In this document: positions 1 to 5,430 of the stretch, one piece after another
Position numbering within the stretch: position 1 is the first letter of the stretch
How the letters are laid out: each line of letters opens with the position of its first letter
DNA from: Nitriliruptoraceae bacterium
Lineage (GTDB): Bacteria; Actinomycetota; Nitriliruptoria; Nitriliruptorales; Nitriliruptoraceae
NCBI GenBank assembly: GCA_007121975.1
Contig: SKJO01000237.1
Span: 1 to 5,430, forward strand
Reading direction: 5' to 3'
Length of the DNA: 5,430 nt
Position numbers and translations under genes: made by a program
Notes under the pieces: model-generated
Seen by the model: the letters and a program-made list of their open reading frames with translations, nothing else
The model's database searches: none
Told to the model about the DNA's origin: nothing

Positions 1-224
1 AGTGCGGGACCCCTGACGCGTCGTGGCCCCGCAAACGCGGACCCGCGTTGCTGCCGCCGAGGTCGCGCGGTGACCAGGTCGATGACTGTCCCGACACGAC
101 GCGGTGATGCGCAGTTCCCCAACGCGGTCCTGCGGGCCAAGGGCCGCACTCTGAGTGGCGTACTTGCGCTCGCGCCCAAGTAGCGGCAACGGGCGTTTTC
201 CGCCGGCGCATCCGGAAGCGCGCG
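1..224. other. Left-edge region with no identified gene
   Basis: No recognisable gene, tRNA or mobile element was seen. A plus-strand frame is open from the window edge to a TAG at 181-183 and ends in DAQFPNAVLRAKGRTLSGVLALAPK. It could be the C-terminal tail of a gene from the left, but its codon use is not strongly biased and I do not recognise it. A 6-bp hairpin (AACGCG/CGCGTT, 34-49) lies in the same stretch and has no T-run. Confidence 0.3.
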
Positions 225-804
225 TCAGCGGTCGGGGCGTGGCCGGTAGCTGCCTCGTTCGGGTCCGAGCCCGGCTTCGCGAGCGCGGAGGATGGCTGCG
301 GTCCGGTCGGCGACCTGGAGCTTGCTGGTGATATCGGCTACGTGGTTGTGGACGGTCTTGGGGCTCCGTCTTGGGGCTCAGGTAGAGGCGGCTAGCGATG
401 GCGGTGTTGTTGCCGTTGGCAAGGAGTTCGAGGATCTCGCGTTCGCGACTGGAGAGCTGGGGGATGGGATCGGGTGGGGAGTGGGGCTGCAGTTCGGTGA
501 AGTAGGCGAGGATGCGGTTCGCAAGGCTGGCGCCGAACGCGGCTTCGCCGTTCGCCGTCGCCCGTATGGCGTGCAGCACCTCGTCGGGTTGGGCGCCTCT
601 GACGAGGTAGCCGCGCGCGCCGGCGCGTAGGGCGGCGAAGATCGAGTCGTCGTCTTCGAGCATGCTGAGCACGAGCACAGCGATCTCGGACGTCTGCTCG
701 GTGATCTGTCGGGTTGCTTCCAGCCCGCTGAGCTCCGGGAGGTGGAGGTCCATGAGCACCACATCGGGACGGTGCTGGTCGACGCCGGCCAGTCGCCACG
801 ACAT
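225..804 (-). pseudogene. LuxR/NarL-type response regulator, N-terminally truncated and frameshifted
   Basis: These are remnants of a two-component response regulator with a receiver domain and a C-terminal LuxR-type helix-turn-helix. In frame from an ATG at 804, the receiver reads DVVLMDLHLPELSGLEA, with the phosphoacceptor Asp at 750-748. VLVLSM and RAGARGYLVRGAQPDEVLHAI follow; the usual conserved Lys of the last motif is Arg. The linker leads to the LuxR signature LSSREREILELLANGNNTAIASRLYLSPKT. There the frame breaks: a 13-nt near-exact duplication (353-378) shifts the frame. With one copy removed, reading continues as KTVHNHVADITSKLQVADRTAAILRAREAG and ends at TGA 227-225, giving the complete recognition helix and a normal C-terminus. 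About 35 residues of the receiver N-terminus, including the acidic Mg-binding pocket, are missing. An in-frame TAG at 852-850 blocks extension upstream. Unrepaired, the shifted frame has no stop down to the left window edge. It is probably non-functional. Any link to CO regulation is suggested only by proximity. Confidence 0.88.
353..378. repeat. 13-nt tandem duplication disrupting the regulator HTH
   Basis: On the plus strand, cggtcttggggct (353-365) is followed directly by ccgtcttggggct (366-378), 12 of 13 positions identical. On the coding minus strand this duplicates the codons for Ser-Pro-Lys-Thr in the LuxR motif LSPKTVHNH. Because 13 is not a multiple of three, it causes a frameshift. 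Deleting either copy restores an uninterrupted helix-turn-helix, which shows that the repeat is the lesion. It is typical of replication slippage. Confidence 0.9.
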
Positions 805-1037
805 CCGGACGCGCCCTGCTGCTCGGCCTGCCCCAGCTGCCGCTGCCCGCTACGGCGCCGCACAACACCCTACCTAGAGATCCGTCGCCCAACGGGCGGA
901 CCGCCCGACGGAACGACCGGGTTTCGGCACCTCCGCGAAGAGACCACCCGGCAGGGCTGTTCCGCCACGAGGACATGCTCACCCGACGCACAGATGCGGA
1001 CCACCGTGGGTTGCGGGCGGTCACGCGGCGCCTCATC
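805..1037. other. Spacer between the flavoprotein gene and the regulator pseudogene
   Basis: No convincing gene was found in these 233 nt. On the minus strand a 44-codon open frame (1004-870, GTG start, TAG stop) lies in the same frame as the flavoprotein gene after its TGA. It reads VVRICASGEHVLVAEQ and onward. It has no ribosome binding site and weaker third-position G/C than the neighbours, so it is either a decayed coding remnant or chance. The missing N-terminal receiver sequence of the regulator (an acidic Asp-Asp/Glu pair) is not found in any minus-strand frame here. A GC-rich inverted repeat at 893-907 is listed separately. Confidence 0.4.
893..907 (-). terminator. GC-rich inverted repeat, possible weak terminator of the CODH operon
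   Basis: CGGGCGG-A-CCGCCCG is a perfect 7-bp inverted repeat about 130 nt after the flavoprotein stop. It could form a 6-bp GC stem with a 3-nt loop. A nearby CGCCC (886-890) could pair alternatively with the first arm. No U-tract follows on the minus strand, so intrinsic termination is doubtful. It may only reflect the high GC content. Confidence 0.25.
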
Positions 1038-2264
1038 TCAGCCGACGCCGGCCACCGCCCGCATCGCGATAGAGCCGGCACCGAACGTCGGTTCGAGCAA
1101 GTGGGTGCCGTACCCTCGCACGTCGGCGTGGCTCAGCATGAGTCGCCGGTAGACGCCGGCCCCCCGGATGTCGCCGGCGAGCTGGAACCCGGTGATCTGC
1201 CCGTCCTCGATGAAGAGCTTGCGCAGGACCCCGTCGTCGCTCAACCGCAGCTCCTCGCCCGTGGGGATGCCGGCAGCGACCACCGGCACGCCGAGGTGCC
1301 GCAGGCTGTTCATCGCTTCCGCGCCTTCGTAGACGGTGTCGCAGCCGAGCAGGTGCTCCGCCACGACCCGCCCCTGGTTCACCGCGTTGGGGAAGATGGC
1401 GTGGACGTAGCGCTCCCCGGTGAGCCGGTCGCGGGTCTCGGCCACGTCCCCGGCGGCGTAGACGTCTGGGTCGCTCGTGCAGAGGCCATCGTCGACGGTG
1501 ACGCCCCAGTCCGACGCCAGACCGGACCCGGCGAGGCACTCGACGTTCGGCTTCACCCCGGTCGCCGCCACGTAGACGTCAGCGCGGAGACGCTCGCCGC
1601 CGGCGAGTCGGACCGCCTCGACCTCGACCTCGCCCTCGAACGCCTCGGCGGGTTGGTACATGCGCACCGAGACCCCGCGACCCTGCAGCGCGGCGAGCAC
1701 GAAGTCGCCCGTCTCCGGATCCAACCCGCGAGGCATCACCCAGCGGCGAGAGACCATCGTCACGTCGAGGCCGAGGTCGCTCAGCAGCAGGGCCACCTCG
1801 ACACCGATGAAGCCGGCCCCGACGATCAGAGCGCTCGTCACCTCGCCGCGCCGAGCGCGCTCGACCAGGGCGGTGGCCGTGCGCAGCGACTTGAAGTCGT
1901 GGACCCCGGCGAGGTCGACACCAGGCAGCTCGGTGTGCAGGCGGCTCCCGGTGGTGATGACGAGCCGATCGTAGATGACCGTCTCGCCGGTCGTCAGCTC
2001 GGCCCGCTTGGCGGCCGGATCGAGGGCCCGGCAGGGTGCACGGTGCAGGGTCACCCCGAGCCGCTCGAGCACGTCCTTGCCCTTCCAGTACAGCGGGGAC
2101 TCGCGCCCGGTGAGGAAGAAGTCGGCCATCGCCGGCGGGGAGTAAGGCGGGAACGGCTCGTCGCACACCATCTCGATGTCGACATCACCGGAGACGGTCA
2201 ACTCCCTGAGCCGCTCGGCAACAGTCAGGCCGGCGGGCCCGGCGCCGAGGATCAGGACTCTCAT
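1038..2264 (-). CDS. CODH-associated FAD/NAD(P)-dependent oxidoreductase (FNOR type)
   Basis: This is a 408-aa two-dinucleotide-domain flavoprotein of the pyridine nucleotide-disulfide oxidoreductase/NADH oxidase fold. The FAD-binding GAGPAG is at residues 7-12, the VITTGS motif at 102-107, the NAD(P)H-binding GAGFIGVE at 149-156, and the FAD-contacting DVYAAGDVAE at 267-276. No redox-active Cys occurs at the usual NADH oxidase/CoA-disulfide reductase position (Ser42 in YSPPAM), so peroxide or disulfide reduction through a Cys is unlikely. Known CODH clusters often pair cooS and cooF with such a flavoprotein, which is thought to pass CooF electrons to NAD(P)+. Here the end of the second Rossmann beta2 strand reads VSRR instead of an acidic residue, which hints at NADP(H). 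The ATG at 2264 is preferred over an in-frame ATG at 2345 because GGAG (2275-2272) lies 7 nt upstream and the protein then starts directly with the FAD-binding strand. It is separated from cooC by 96 nt but probably belongs to the same operon. The redox partner is inferred from context. Confidence 0.9.
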   Translation of the reverse strand: MRVLILGAGPAGLTVAERLRELTVSGDVDIEMVCDEPFPPYSPPAMADFFLTGRESPLYWKGKDVLERLGVTLHRAPCRALDPAAKRAELTTGETVIYDRLVITTGSRLHTELPGVDLAGVHDFKSLRTATALVERARRGEVTSALIVGAGFIGVEVALLLSDLGLDVTMVSRRWVMPRGLDPETGDFVLAALQGRGVSVRMYQPAEAFEGEVEVEAVRLAGGERLRADVYVAATGVKPNVECLAGSGLASDWGVTVDDGLCTSDPDVYAAGDVAETRDRLTGERYVHAIFPNAVNQGRVVAEHLLGCDTVYEGAEAMNSLRHLGVPVVAAGIPTGEELRLSDDGVLRKLFIEDGQITGFQLAGDIRGAGVYRRLMLSHADVRGYGTHLLEPTFGAGSIAMRAVAGVG

Positions 2265-2271
2265 GACAGCA

Positions 2272-2275
2272 CTCC
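2272..2275 (-). promoter_or_regulatory. Shine-Dalgarno site of the flavoprotein gene
   Basis: GGAG on the minus strand lies 7 nt before the ATG at 2264. It decides the start of the flavoprotein gene: the longer in-frame option from 2345 would add 27 residues unlike the FAD-domain N-terminus (MRVLILGAGPAG). Confidence 0.7.
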
Positions 2276-2326
2276 ATCGCGGCTGTCGCCACGGCCCAGG
2301 ATGGATGAGGGTCGCGCTTCTCCAGG

Positions 2327-2340
2327 GTGGTCTCGACCAC
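2327..2340. repeat. 14-bp palindrome in the cooC-flavoprotein gap
   Basis: GTGGTC-TC-GACCAC is a perfect 6-bp inverted repeat with a 2-bp centre, lying inside the 96-nt untranslated gap (2265-2360). As RNA it could form only a small 5-bp stem with a 4-nt loop, and no T-run follows, so it is not a standard terminator. It could be an operator or a processing or attenuation element, or chance. It does not match the CooA consensus as I know it from Rhodospirillum rubrum (TGTCA-N6-CGACA). No clear -35/-10 pair is visible in this gap. Confidence 0.3.
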
Positions 2341-2360
2341 AGCATGATGTGATCGGAGCG

Positions 2361-3245
2361 CTATTCACGTCTCAGCGCCTCCTCGCTCCTTGCGAGCGCA
2401 TCGATGACGCCGCCGAGGGCATGCATGAACGGTGAGTCGCCGTCAGCAAGCAGCGGCTCGACGCTCGGTTCGGCTCGGAACACGGCTTCGTCGTAGGGGA
2501 GCAGGTGGGTCGAGGCGAAGGGGAACCCGCCCTCCTCGGCGATCCGGGCCTCCAGGCGCTCCGACTCGCGTGCGTCGTGCACCCGGTTGGTGACCAGGTG
2601 CACGGCGGGGACTCCCATGTCAGCGGCGAGCCTGGCGGCGTGGAGGGCCACCTGTACGGCGTTGAACGTCGGGTCGCACACGACGAGGGCGTGACGGAAG
2701 CCCTTGGCCAGGGCGCGGCCGAAGTGTTCCACCCCGGCCTGCGTGTCCATCAGGATCACCTCGCGCTCGCGCAGGTTCATCGCCTCGATGACGCCTGCGA
2801 GCAGCGTGTTCTCCGGGCAGAGGCATCCGGCGGCAGGCTGCACCGTGGTCCCCATGACCAAGACCTGGACCCCGTCCGGGCCGTCGACCGCGTACCGCTC
2901 CACGGCGTCGGTGGCGTCGGGGTTGAGGCGGAAGTACAGGCCCCATCCCGAGTCGGAGCTCGCCCCCGTCTTCTCCTCGACGTACTCGCGGTTCTGGCTG
3001 ATCGGGACCAGGGCGCGCGCCGCCTCGTACGGGAGCCCGATGGCGTGCGGCAGGTTCATCTGGGGATCGGCATCCAGCGCGAGCACCCGGTGGCCATCTC
3101 GCGCCAACAGGCGAGCGACGAGCGCGGTCAGGCTCGTCTTGCCGACGCCGCCCTTCCCGGTGACCACCACCCGGAAGCCGCCGTCGCGGCCGTCAGCGGG
3201 AGGCGCCGTGGGACCGACGCCTCCCGACGGGATCGCCTCAGGCAT
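2361..3245 (-). CDS. cooC: CODH nickel-insertion accessory ATPase (CooC type)
   Basis: This is a 294-aa MinD/SIMIBI-type P-loop ATPase that matures CODH by assisting nickel insertion into cluster C. The deviant Walker A motif GKGGVGKT is at residues 30-37 with signature Lys31 and Lys36. A DADPQMN switch motif is near 58-64, and a Walker B-like VILMDTQAG around 163-171. A Cys-X-Cys pair, C141 and C143 in GCLCPEN, matches the metal-binding motif at the CooC dimer interface. The start overlaps the cooS 3' end by 8 nt. A Shine-Dalgarno GAGGAA (3258-3253) sits 7 nt upstream, inside cooS, supporting this ATG. It gives a Gly/Pro-rich extension of about 23 residues before the beta strand FRVVVTG; typical CooC proteins begin almost directly at that strand. 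A GTG start near Val26 is possible but has no good ribosome binding site. Related ATPases such as AcsF or ArsA/MinD proteins look similar, but position next to cooS and the CXC motif favour CooC. Confidence 0.95.
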   Translation of the reverse strand: MPEAIPSGGVGPTAPPADGRDGGFRVVVTGKGGVGKTSLTALVARLLARDGHRVLALDADPQMNLPHAIGLPYEAARALVPISQNREYVEEKTGASSDSGWGLYFRLNPDATDAVERYAVDGPDGVQVLVMGTTVQPAAGCLCPENTLLAGVIEAMNLREREVILMDTQAGVEHFGRALAKGFRHALVVCDPTFNAVQVALHAARLAADMGVPAVHLVTNRVHDARESERLEARIAEEGGFPFASTHLLPYDEAVFRAEPSVEPLLADGDSPFMHALGGVIDALARSEEALRRE

Positions 3246-5175
3246 GGGCCGGTTCCTCGACCTTGATGGTCTCGAGGTCGTAGGCCGGCAGCCCCAGCCC
3301 CTTGCGCTTCGCCTCGAGGTGCTTGCGGATCCACACCGCCGCGCGCTCGGGATCGGGCTCGACCGCGAACTTCGCTCCGACGACGCCGTCGAGGTCCTCG
3401 GCCAGCAGCTTCACCACGTTCAGGCTGCCGAAGATGGGCGGCTGCACACCGAGCACCGTCGAGATGCCGCTCGCCACCACGTAGGCGCCGATCGAGATCG
3501 CCTTCTCCGAATACCACTCCGGCGCCGCGCCTGCCAACGGAAGCTGGCTGACGTCGACACCGAGGTGGTTCGCCAACGCTGCCGCGAGCACGATGATGCG
3601 CGTGTTGTCGACACACGACCCCATGTGGAGCACCGGCGGGATGCCCAGGGCCTGGCAGACCTCACGCAGACCGTCGCCTGCCATCTCGGCCGCCTCCGGA
3701 ACCATCTGGCCCGCCTTGCCGTTGGCAACCGCGGAGCATCCGGTCACGAGGACGAGGATGTCGTTCTCGATGAGGCGGCGGGTCAAGGTGACGTGTGCGT
3801 AGTCCTGCTTCACCTTCGGGTTGTTGCAGCCGACGACGCCGACGGCACCGCGGATCTTCCCCGCGACGATGGCATCCACCAGGGGCTGCGGCGTTCCGCC
3901 GAGCGCCCCGAGGATCGCCTCGACCGAGAACCCGGCCATCATCTCGACCGGTTCCCCTGTGAGGCGCACGCGGTCCGGGTTGCGGTTCCCGTAGGCCATG
4001 ATCCCGCGGCGCACGATCTCGCGCCCGACCTCGAGCCCGCGATGCGGGTCGAACGAGATGTGGGTCGCGCCGGGGAACTTCGCCTTGTCGGCCGTGGAGA
4101 TCACCTCGGTGTGGAAGCACTTCGCCACGTCGGTGACCGACGGCATGATGCACTGGTAGTCGACAACCATCGCATCCAGGGCGCCGGTCATGATGATCAG
4201 CTCCTGCATGAGGTGGTTCCCGGCCATCGGGATGCCCCTGCGCATCTGCAGCTCGTTGCCCGTACAGCACAGGCCGACCAGGTTGATGCCCGCGGCTCCC
4301 TTCTCCTTGGCCAGGGCGACGAGCTCCTCGTCCTGCGCCGCCTGCACGATCACGTCGGACAGCAGGGGGTTGTGCCCGTGGAGGGCGATGTTCACCTGCG
4401 CCTCGTCGAGCACGCCGAGGTTCACCTTCGACATCAGCGGCTGCGGGGTCCCGAACATCACGTCCGAGAGCTCGGTCGCCACCAGCGAGCCGCCCCACCC
4501 GTCCGAGAGGCTGGCGCGCAGGCCGTGGAGGAGGATGTTCGTGTAGTCGTTGTCCACGCCCATGTGGGTTCGGTGGAGCATCTCGACGTTCTCGCGGTCG
4601 ATGCCGCGCGGCGTGATCCCGAGTTGCTGCCACAGCTCGCGGCGGGTCTCGGGCACCCGATCGAGCATGGCGATGGCGTCCTTGCGGGTCCCGAAGTCCT
4701 CCATCATGGCTTCGGCGACGTCGCGAGCGATCTCCTGGTTGCTCCGACCGTCCGTCGCGACCCCGAGCTCCTCGGCGAGCCCACGCAGCTTCGCCTCGTC
4801 GCGGATCTCGTAGCCGGTGGTCTCCTCCTCGGCTGTGGCCGCGAACACCTCGAGGATGTCCCGACCGTGGTCGGAGTGAGCCGATGCGCCCGCGGCGATG
4901 GCACGACCGAGGTTGCGGGCAACGATGATGTCGGCGTCCGCGCCACACACGCCGCGCTGCGGCCCTTCGCCGAACGGGTCGATACGGCACGGTCCCATCG
5001 AGCAGTTCGTGCAGCTCACGCCCATCGAGCAGTACCCGCACTGCGGCAGTTGCGCACGAAGGCGGTCCCAGACCGTGGTCACGCCCTCGTCACGCGCCCG
5101 CTCGATCATGGCTTTGGCGTCGGCGCCGATGGTCAGCGAGGATGACTCGGGTGGTTGGGGCTTGGTCGCGCTCAT
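3238..5175 (-). CDS. cooS: Ni,Fe carbon monoxide dehydrogenase catalytic subunit (CooS type)
   Basis: This is a 645-aa protein, full length for the family (about 630-640 aa), catalysing CO + H2O = CO2 + 2H+ + 2e- in the cytoplasm, normally as a homodimer. Cluster B ligands are C55, C58, C63 and C77 (SCTNCSMGPC and GVCG). Cluster C ligands are visible as the HGHNP histidine (266/268), C303/C304 in GLCCTGNE, C342 in QCIMP, C450 in GCNNPK, C480 in TGCSA and C521 in GSCVDN. Catalytic H100 (AHSDHG) and K558 (SEKA) are present, so the active site looks intact. Two features are unusual: the D-cluster region is C46-X2-C49 with Ser54 in place of the classical second Cys, and D106 and E109 stand where the later His-relay residues usually are. 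The chosen ATG overlaps the upstream stop (ATGA). A Shine-Dalgarno sequence AGGGAG (5183-5178) lies only 2 nt from it, which is tight, so coupling probably helps initiation. No acetyl-CoA synthase subunit is seen, which favours a monofunctional CODH. Confidence 0.97.
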   Translation of the reverse strand: MSATKPQPPESSSLTIGADAKAMIERARDEGVTTVWDRLRAQLPQCGYCSMGVSCTNCSMGPCRIDPFGEGPQRGVCGADADIIVARNLGRAIAAGASAHSDHGRDILEVFAATAEEETTGYEIRDEAKLRGLAEELGVATDGRSNQEIARDVAEAMMEDFGTRKDAIAMLDRVPETRRELWQQLGITPRGIDRENVEMLHRTHMGVDNDYTNILLHGLRASLSDGWGGSLVATELSDVMFGTPQPLMSKVNLGVLDEAQVNIALHGHNPLLSDVIVQAAQDEELVALAKEKGAAGINLVGLCCTGNELQMRRGIPMAGNHLMQELIIMTGALDAMVVDYQCIMPSVTDVAKCFHTEVISTADKAKFPGATHISFDPHRGLEVGREIVRRGIMAYGNRNPDRVRLTGEPVEMMAGFSVEAILGALGGTPQPLVDAIVAGKIRGAVGVVGCNNPKVKQDYAHVTLTRRLIENDILVLVTGCSAVANGKAGQMVPEAAEMAGDGLREVCQALGIPPVLHMGSCVDNTRIIVLAAALANHLGVDVSQLPLAGAAPEWYSEKAISIGAYVVASGISTVLGVQPPIFGSLNVVKLLAEDLDGVVGAKFAVEPDPERAAVWIRKHLEAKRKGLGLPAYDLETIKVEEPAHA

Positions 5176-5430
5176 GGCTCCCTGCTTTCGATCGTCTTCA
5201 CCTCAGTGCCGAAGCTCCGCCAGGCATCGACCGAGGCGTTACCGTCACCGGTCTCGGCCGGCGCCGACGCCACGGCAGTGAGGGCACGTGCCGCATCCCC
5301 CACCCGGCCCTCGGCGACGAGCTCGTTGATCTCTCCGTACACGAGGGCGTCGACCTTGCACACGTCGACGCACGCGGGTTCGAGCCCCTGCTTCACCAGA
5401 TGCACGCAGCCGTCACACTTGGTGGCGACC
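5172..5430 (-). CDS. cooF: CooF-like [4Fe-4S] electron-transfer protein, C-terminal part (start outside window)
   Basis: This is the 3' end of a ferredoxin-type iron-sulfur protein; 85 residues are visible and the gene runs off the right edge. The first complete codon in frame is at 5429-5427. The visible part begins with a Cys-X2-Cys pair (TKCDGC, visible residues 5 and 8), followed by a Cys-X3-Cys pair (ACVDVCK, residues 20 and 24). That is the usual split cluster-binding pattern of CooF/DMSO-reductase-type ferredoxin subunits, although the Pro that normally follows the last Cys is Lys here. A tail of about 60 residues after the last Cys has no further cysteines and includes an Ala-rich helix-like stretch. 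The stop overlaps the cooS start as ATGA, so the two genes are almost certainly co-transcribed and translationally coupled. By analogy with known cooF-cooS pairs, the protein should accept electrons from the CODH. The gene name rests mainly on context, because other four-cluster ferredoxin subunits share this motif. The GTG at 5405-5403 lies inside the first Cys motif and is not the real start. Confidence 0.85.
   Translation of the reverse strand, partial: VATKCDGCVHLVKQGLEPACVDVCKVDALVYGEINELVAEGRVGDAARALTAVASAPAETGDGNASVDAWRSFGTEVKTIESREP

Noticed and set aside
31..51. Hairpin AACGCG-GACC-CGCGTT near the left edge
   Set aside because: Short stem with no T-run and no gene end recognised beside it; such stems are common by chance at this GC content.
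82..183. 33-codon plus-strand frame with ATG at 82
   Set aside because: Weak codon bias and no recognised family; it could equally be the tail of a longer frame from outside the window or chance.
392..1081. Minus-strand 229-codon frame spanning the spacer and the regulator
   Set aside because: Arg/Pro/Ser-rich out-of-frame translation; the response-regulator motifs are in a different frame.
2265..2360. CooA/CRP-type binding site in front of the flavoprotein gene
   Set aside because: No TGTCA-N6-CGACA or TGTGA-N6-TCACA arrangement; the palindrome present has a different sequence and spacing.
975..2435. Plus-strand open frame of 486 codons opposite the flavoprotein gene
   Set aside because: It is the antisense shadow of a gene with clear FAD and NAD(P) motifs. 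It has no recognisable domain of its own.
2704..5145. Very long plus-strand open frame (813 codons) opposite cooC and cooS
   Set aside because: It is antisense to two unmistakable genes. In high-GC DNA the complementary frame is often free of stops. The translation is rich in Arg, His, Asp and Val without any domain.
1..5430. CRISPR array, tRNA, rRNA or insertion sequence
   Set aside because: No regularly spaced direct repeats, cloverleaf, rRNA-like stretch or transposase motif was seen on either strand.

Overview
The window is very GC-rich, with strong G/C preference at third codon positions. It carries one minus-strand gene block for anaerobic-type (Ni,Fe) carbon monoxide oxidation, followed on the same strand by a broken regulator gene. 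The composition and the style of the LuxR-type regulator fit a high-GC bacterium, most likely an actinobacterium or an uncultured relative. That is an inference from composition, not a phylogenetic result.

Layout in the direction of transcription (right to left): (1) 5430-5172, the C-terminal 85 residues of a CooF-like [4Fe-4S] electron-transfer protein whose start lies outside the window. (2) 5175-3238, a full-length CooS-type CO dehydrogenase of 645 aa, joined to the previous gene by an ATGA stop/start overlap. (3) 3245-2361, a CooC-type nickel-insertion ATPase of 294 aa that overlaps the cooS end by 8 nt. (4) A 96-nt gap holding a short palindrome. (5) 2264-1038, an FAD/NAD(P)-dependent oxidoreductase of 408 aa with its own Shine-Dalgarno sequence. 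(6) A 233-nt spacer with no convincing gene. (7) 804-225, a LuxR/NarL-type response-regulator pseudogene that has lost its N-terminus and is frameshifted in its DNA-binding domain by a 13-nt tandem duplication. Positions 1-224 hold nothing I can identify.

The genes form a plausible short electron-transfer chain. CooC loads nickel into CooS, CooS oxidises CO to CO2, the CooF-like protein accepts the electrons, and the flavoprotein passes them to a pyridine nucleotide. The residues in its second dinucleotide fold look more like NADP(H) than NAD(H) binding. No hydrogenase, acetyl-CoA synthase or CooA-type CO sensor is visible, so within this window the output looks like reduced pyridine nucleotide rather than H2 or acetyl-CoA.

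The points most worth a second look are in CooS and the regulator. CooS has a Cys-X2-Cys D-cluster motif (C46/C49) and a Ser where the classical second D-cluster Cys would be. Two histidines of the classical proton-relay chain appear replaced by Asp and Glu. The regulator's duplication is a very clear, probably recent, inactivating event in an already truncated gene.
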